DNA from: Yersinia proxima
GTDB lineage: Bacteria > Pseudomonadota > Gammaproteobacteria > Enterobacterales > Enterobacteriaceae
Direction of reading: 5' to 3'
Length of the DNA stretch: 64,000 nt
Assembly (NCBI RefSeq): GCF_902170785.1
Contig: NZ_CABHYG010000017.1
Location: 372,001 to 436,000, forward strand
A program made the translations under genes and the position numbers. Shown in pieces: positions 62,622 through 64,000 of this stretch (within the stretch, counting starts at the first letter, position 1; each line of letters opens with the position of its first letter). Under the pieces are notes generated by a model, which saw nothing but the letters and a program-made list of their open reading frames with translations, was not told the origin of the DNA and did no database searches.

Positions 62622-64000
62622 ATGGACGTATTCAAGCAATCAGAAGTGTGGTTTGTGATAGGCAGTCAAAACCTGTATGGCCCTAAAACCCTGCAACAAG
62701 TGATGGATAATGCCCATCATGTCGTCAATAGCCTCAATAGTGAAGCGGGCTTGCCGGTCAAACTGGTGCTTAAACCGTTGGTGACCACGCCTGATGAAAT
62801 TACCGCGTTGTGTCGTGAGGCCAACTACGATACCGCCTGTATTGGGATCATGACCTGGCTGCATACTTTCTCGCCGGCCAAAATGTGGATTGGTGGCCTG
62901 AGCATTCTGAATAAACCGTTGCTGCAATTCCATACTCAGTTTAATGCTCAGATCCCATGGGAAACCATGGATATGGACTTTATGAACTTGAACCAAACTG
63001 CTCATGGTGGCCGTGAGTTTGGTTTTATCGGCGCACGTATGCGCCAGCAACACAGTGTTATCACCGGTCATTGGCAAGATAAAGAAGCTCATCAGCGGAT
63101 TGGCCAGTGGATGCGCGTTGCGGCAGCCAAACAGGAAAGCCAACAACTGAAAGTTGCCCGTTTCGGCGATAATATGCGCGAAGTGGCGGTGACCGAAGGG
63201 GATAAAGTTGCCGCACAGATCCAGTTTGGTTACTCGGTGAATGCCTATGGCATTGGTGATTTGGTCACCGTAGTGGATGCGGTCAGCAAAGGTGAGATTG
63301 ATGCCTTGGTTGAAGAATATGAAGCCACTTACCGGCTAACAGATGCCGTGCAGCTGAATGGCAATAAACGCGAAAATCTACTGGATGCCGCGCGTATTGA
63401 ATTGGGTATGAAGCGTTTTCTGGAACAAGGTGGTTTTAAGGCTTTCACCACTAACTTTGAAAATCTATATGGATTAAAACAGTTACCGGGGCTGGCAGTG
63501 CAACGCCTGATGCAACAAGGCTACGGTTTTGGTGGCGAAGGTGATTGGAAAACCGCCGCATTATTACGCATTCTGAAAGTCATGGGCACCGGCCTAAAAG
63601 GTGGTACATCCTTTATGGAGGATTACACCTATAACTTCCAGCCGGGTAATGATCTGGTGGTGGGCTCTCATATGCTGGAAGTGTGCCCATCGATCGCTAA
63701 AGAAGAAAAACCGCTGTTGGATGTGCAGCATTTAGGTATTGGCGGTAAAGCCGATCCTGCCCGGTTGATCTTCTCGACTCCGGCAGGCCCGGCACTGAAT
63801 GCCAGCTTAATCGATATGGGGAACCGCTTCCGCTTGTTGGTCAATGTGGTTGATACCGTCGAGCAACCGCATCCATTGCCAAAACTGCCGGTTGCGCGCG
63901 CTATTTGGCAAGCTCAGCCTTCACTGGCAACCGCCGCCGAGGCCTGGATTATCGCGGGTGGTGCGCACCATACCGTGTTCTCACAAGCTATTGGGGTGGA
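62622..64000 (+). CDS. araA: L-arabinose isomerase, 3' end outside the window
   Basis: Converts L-arabinose to L-ribulose. From ATG 62622 (GGAG upstream) the frame is open to the window edge, 459 codons of about 500. It matches E. coli AraA all along: [65 protein letters not shown] (catalytic Glu), [12 protein letters not shown] (second catalytic Glu) and [10 protein letters not shown] (metal-binding His). araB-araA is one operon; araD, if present, would lie outside. Confidence 0.96.
   Translation, partial: MDVFKQSEVWFVIGSQNLYGPKTLQQVMDNAHHVVNSLNSEAGLPVKLVLKPLVTTPDEITALCREANYDTACIGIMTWLHTFSPAKMWIGGLSILNKPLLQFHTQFNAQIPWETMDMDFMNLNQTAHGGREFGFIGARMRQQHSVITGHWQDKEAHQRIGQWMRVAAAKQESQQLKVARFGDNMREVAVTEGDKVAAQIQFGYSVNAYGIGDLVTVVDAVSKGEIDALVEEYEATYRLTDAVQLNGNKRENLLDAARIELGMKRFLEQGGFKAFTTNFENLYGLKQLPGLAVQRLMQQGYGFGGEGDWKTAALLRILKVMGTGLKGGTSFMEDYTYNFQPGNDLVVGSHMLEVCPSIAKEEKPLLDVQHLGIGGKADPARLIFSTPAGPALNASLIDMGNRFRLLVNVVDTVEQPHPLPKLPVARAIWQAQPSLATAAEAWIIAGGAHHTVFSQAIGV

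Overview
The window is a piece of an enterobacterial chromosome, almost certainly a Yersinia of the Y. enterocolitica group. The signs are a chromosomal class A beta-lactamase that closely matches BlaA of Y. enterocolitica as I remember it, ERIC elements (one of exactly 127 bp), an 85-bp intergenic repeat present four times, and a gene order that follows the E. coli terminus region (ydfG, ynfA, ynfB, ynfD-like, clcB, bioD2, mlc, ynfL, ynfM ... tus, fumC, manA, ydgA, malI-malX-malY, add, ydgJ). No searches were run. Names rest on recognised protein sequence and motifs. The species call is inference.

This is the replication terminus. A dif site that matches the E. coli dif as I remember it at all 28 positions lies on the minus strand at 24726-24753. 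A Ter site lies at 39732-39754, just in front of tus. The four FtsK-orienting octamers (KOPS) I found all point toward dif from both sides.

Layout: 1-4800 holds a LacI-type regulator, AMP nucleosidase (amn), a LysR regulator and a nitrilase-family hydrolase. 4.8-10 kb holds a 42-codon lipoprotein gene and a dimethylargininase, amino-acid ABC transporter, Lrp and M14 deacylase cluster. 10-14.3 kb is the nitric-oxide detoxification locus norVW/norR with a sigma-54 promoter and three NorR sites. 14.4-16 kb holds an Rpn nuclease and a HicAB remnant with a 5'-truncated hicA and intact hicB. 16-19.2 kb is a MarR regulator with an HlyD and ABC-2 permease pair sharing a palindromic operator. 19.2-26.9 kb holds a YghU-type glutathione transferase, a phytase-like secreted protein, a coiled-coil J-domain protein, two MFS exporters, a decayed antitoxin gene and dif. 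26.9-37.2 kb is the conserved ydf/ynf block. 37.3-41.5 kb holds blaA, an extra ribH-ribA pair, tus and a PAS-LuxR regulator. 41.8-46.3 kb is fumC, manA and ydgA. 47-55.6 kb is malI/malX/malY, an unrecognised two-gene unit, add, a bile-acid-symporter-like transporter and ydgJ. 55.6-64 kb is the arabinose regulon: araFGH followed by araC on the minus strand, and araB plus a 3'-incomplete araA on the plus strand.

The genes are mostly sugar, nucleoside and amino-acid scavenging and stress defence. The accessory pieces most worth a second look are the dimethylargininase cluster, the MarR-controlled exporter without an ATPase, the 169 + 44 residue gene pair at 51.4-52.0 kb, the second ribH/ribA pair, and the 85-bp repeat family.
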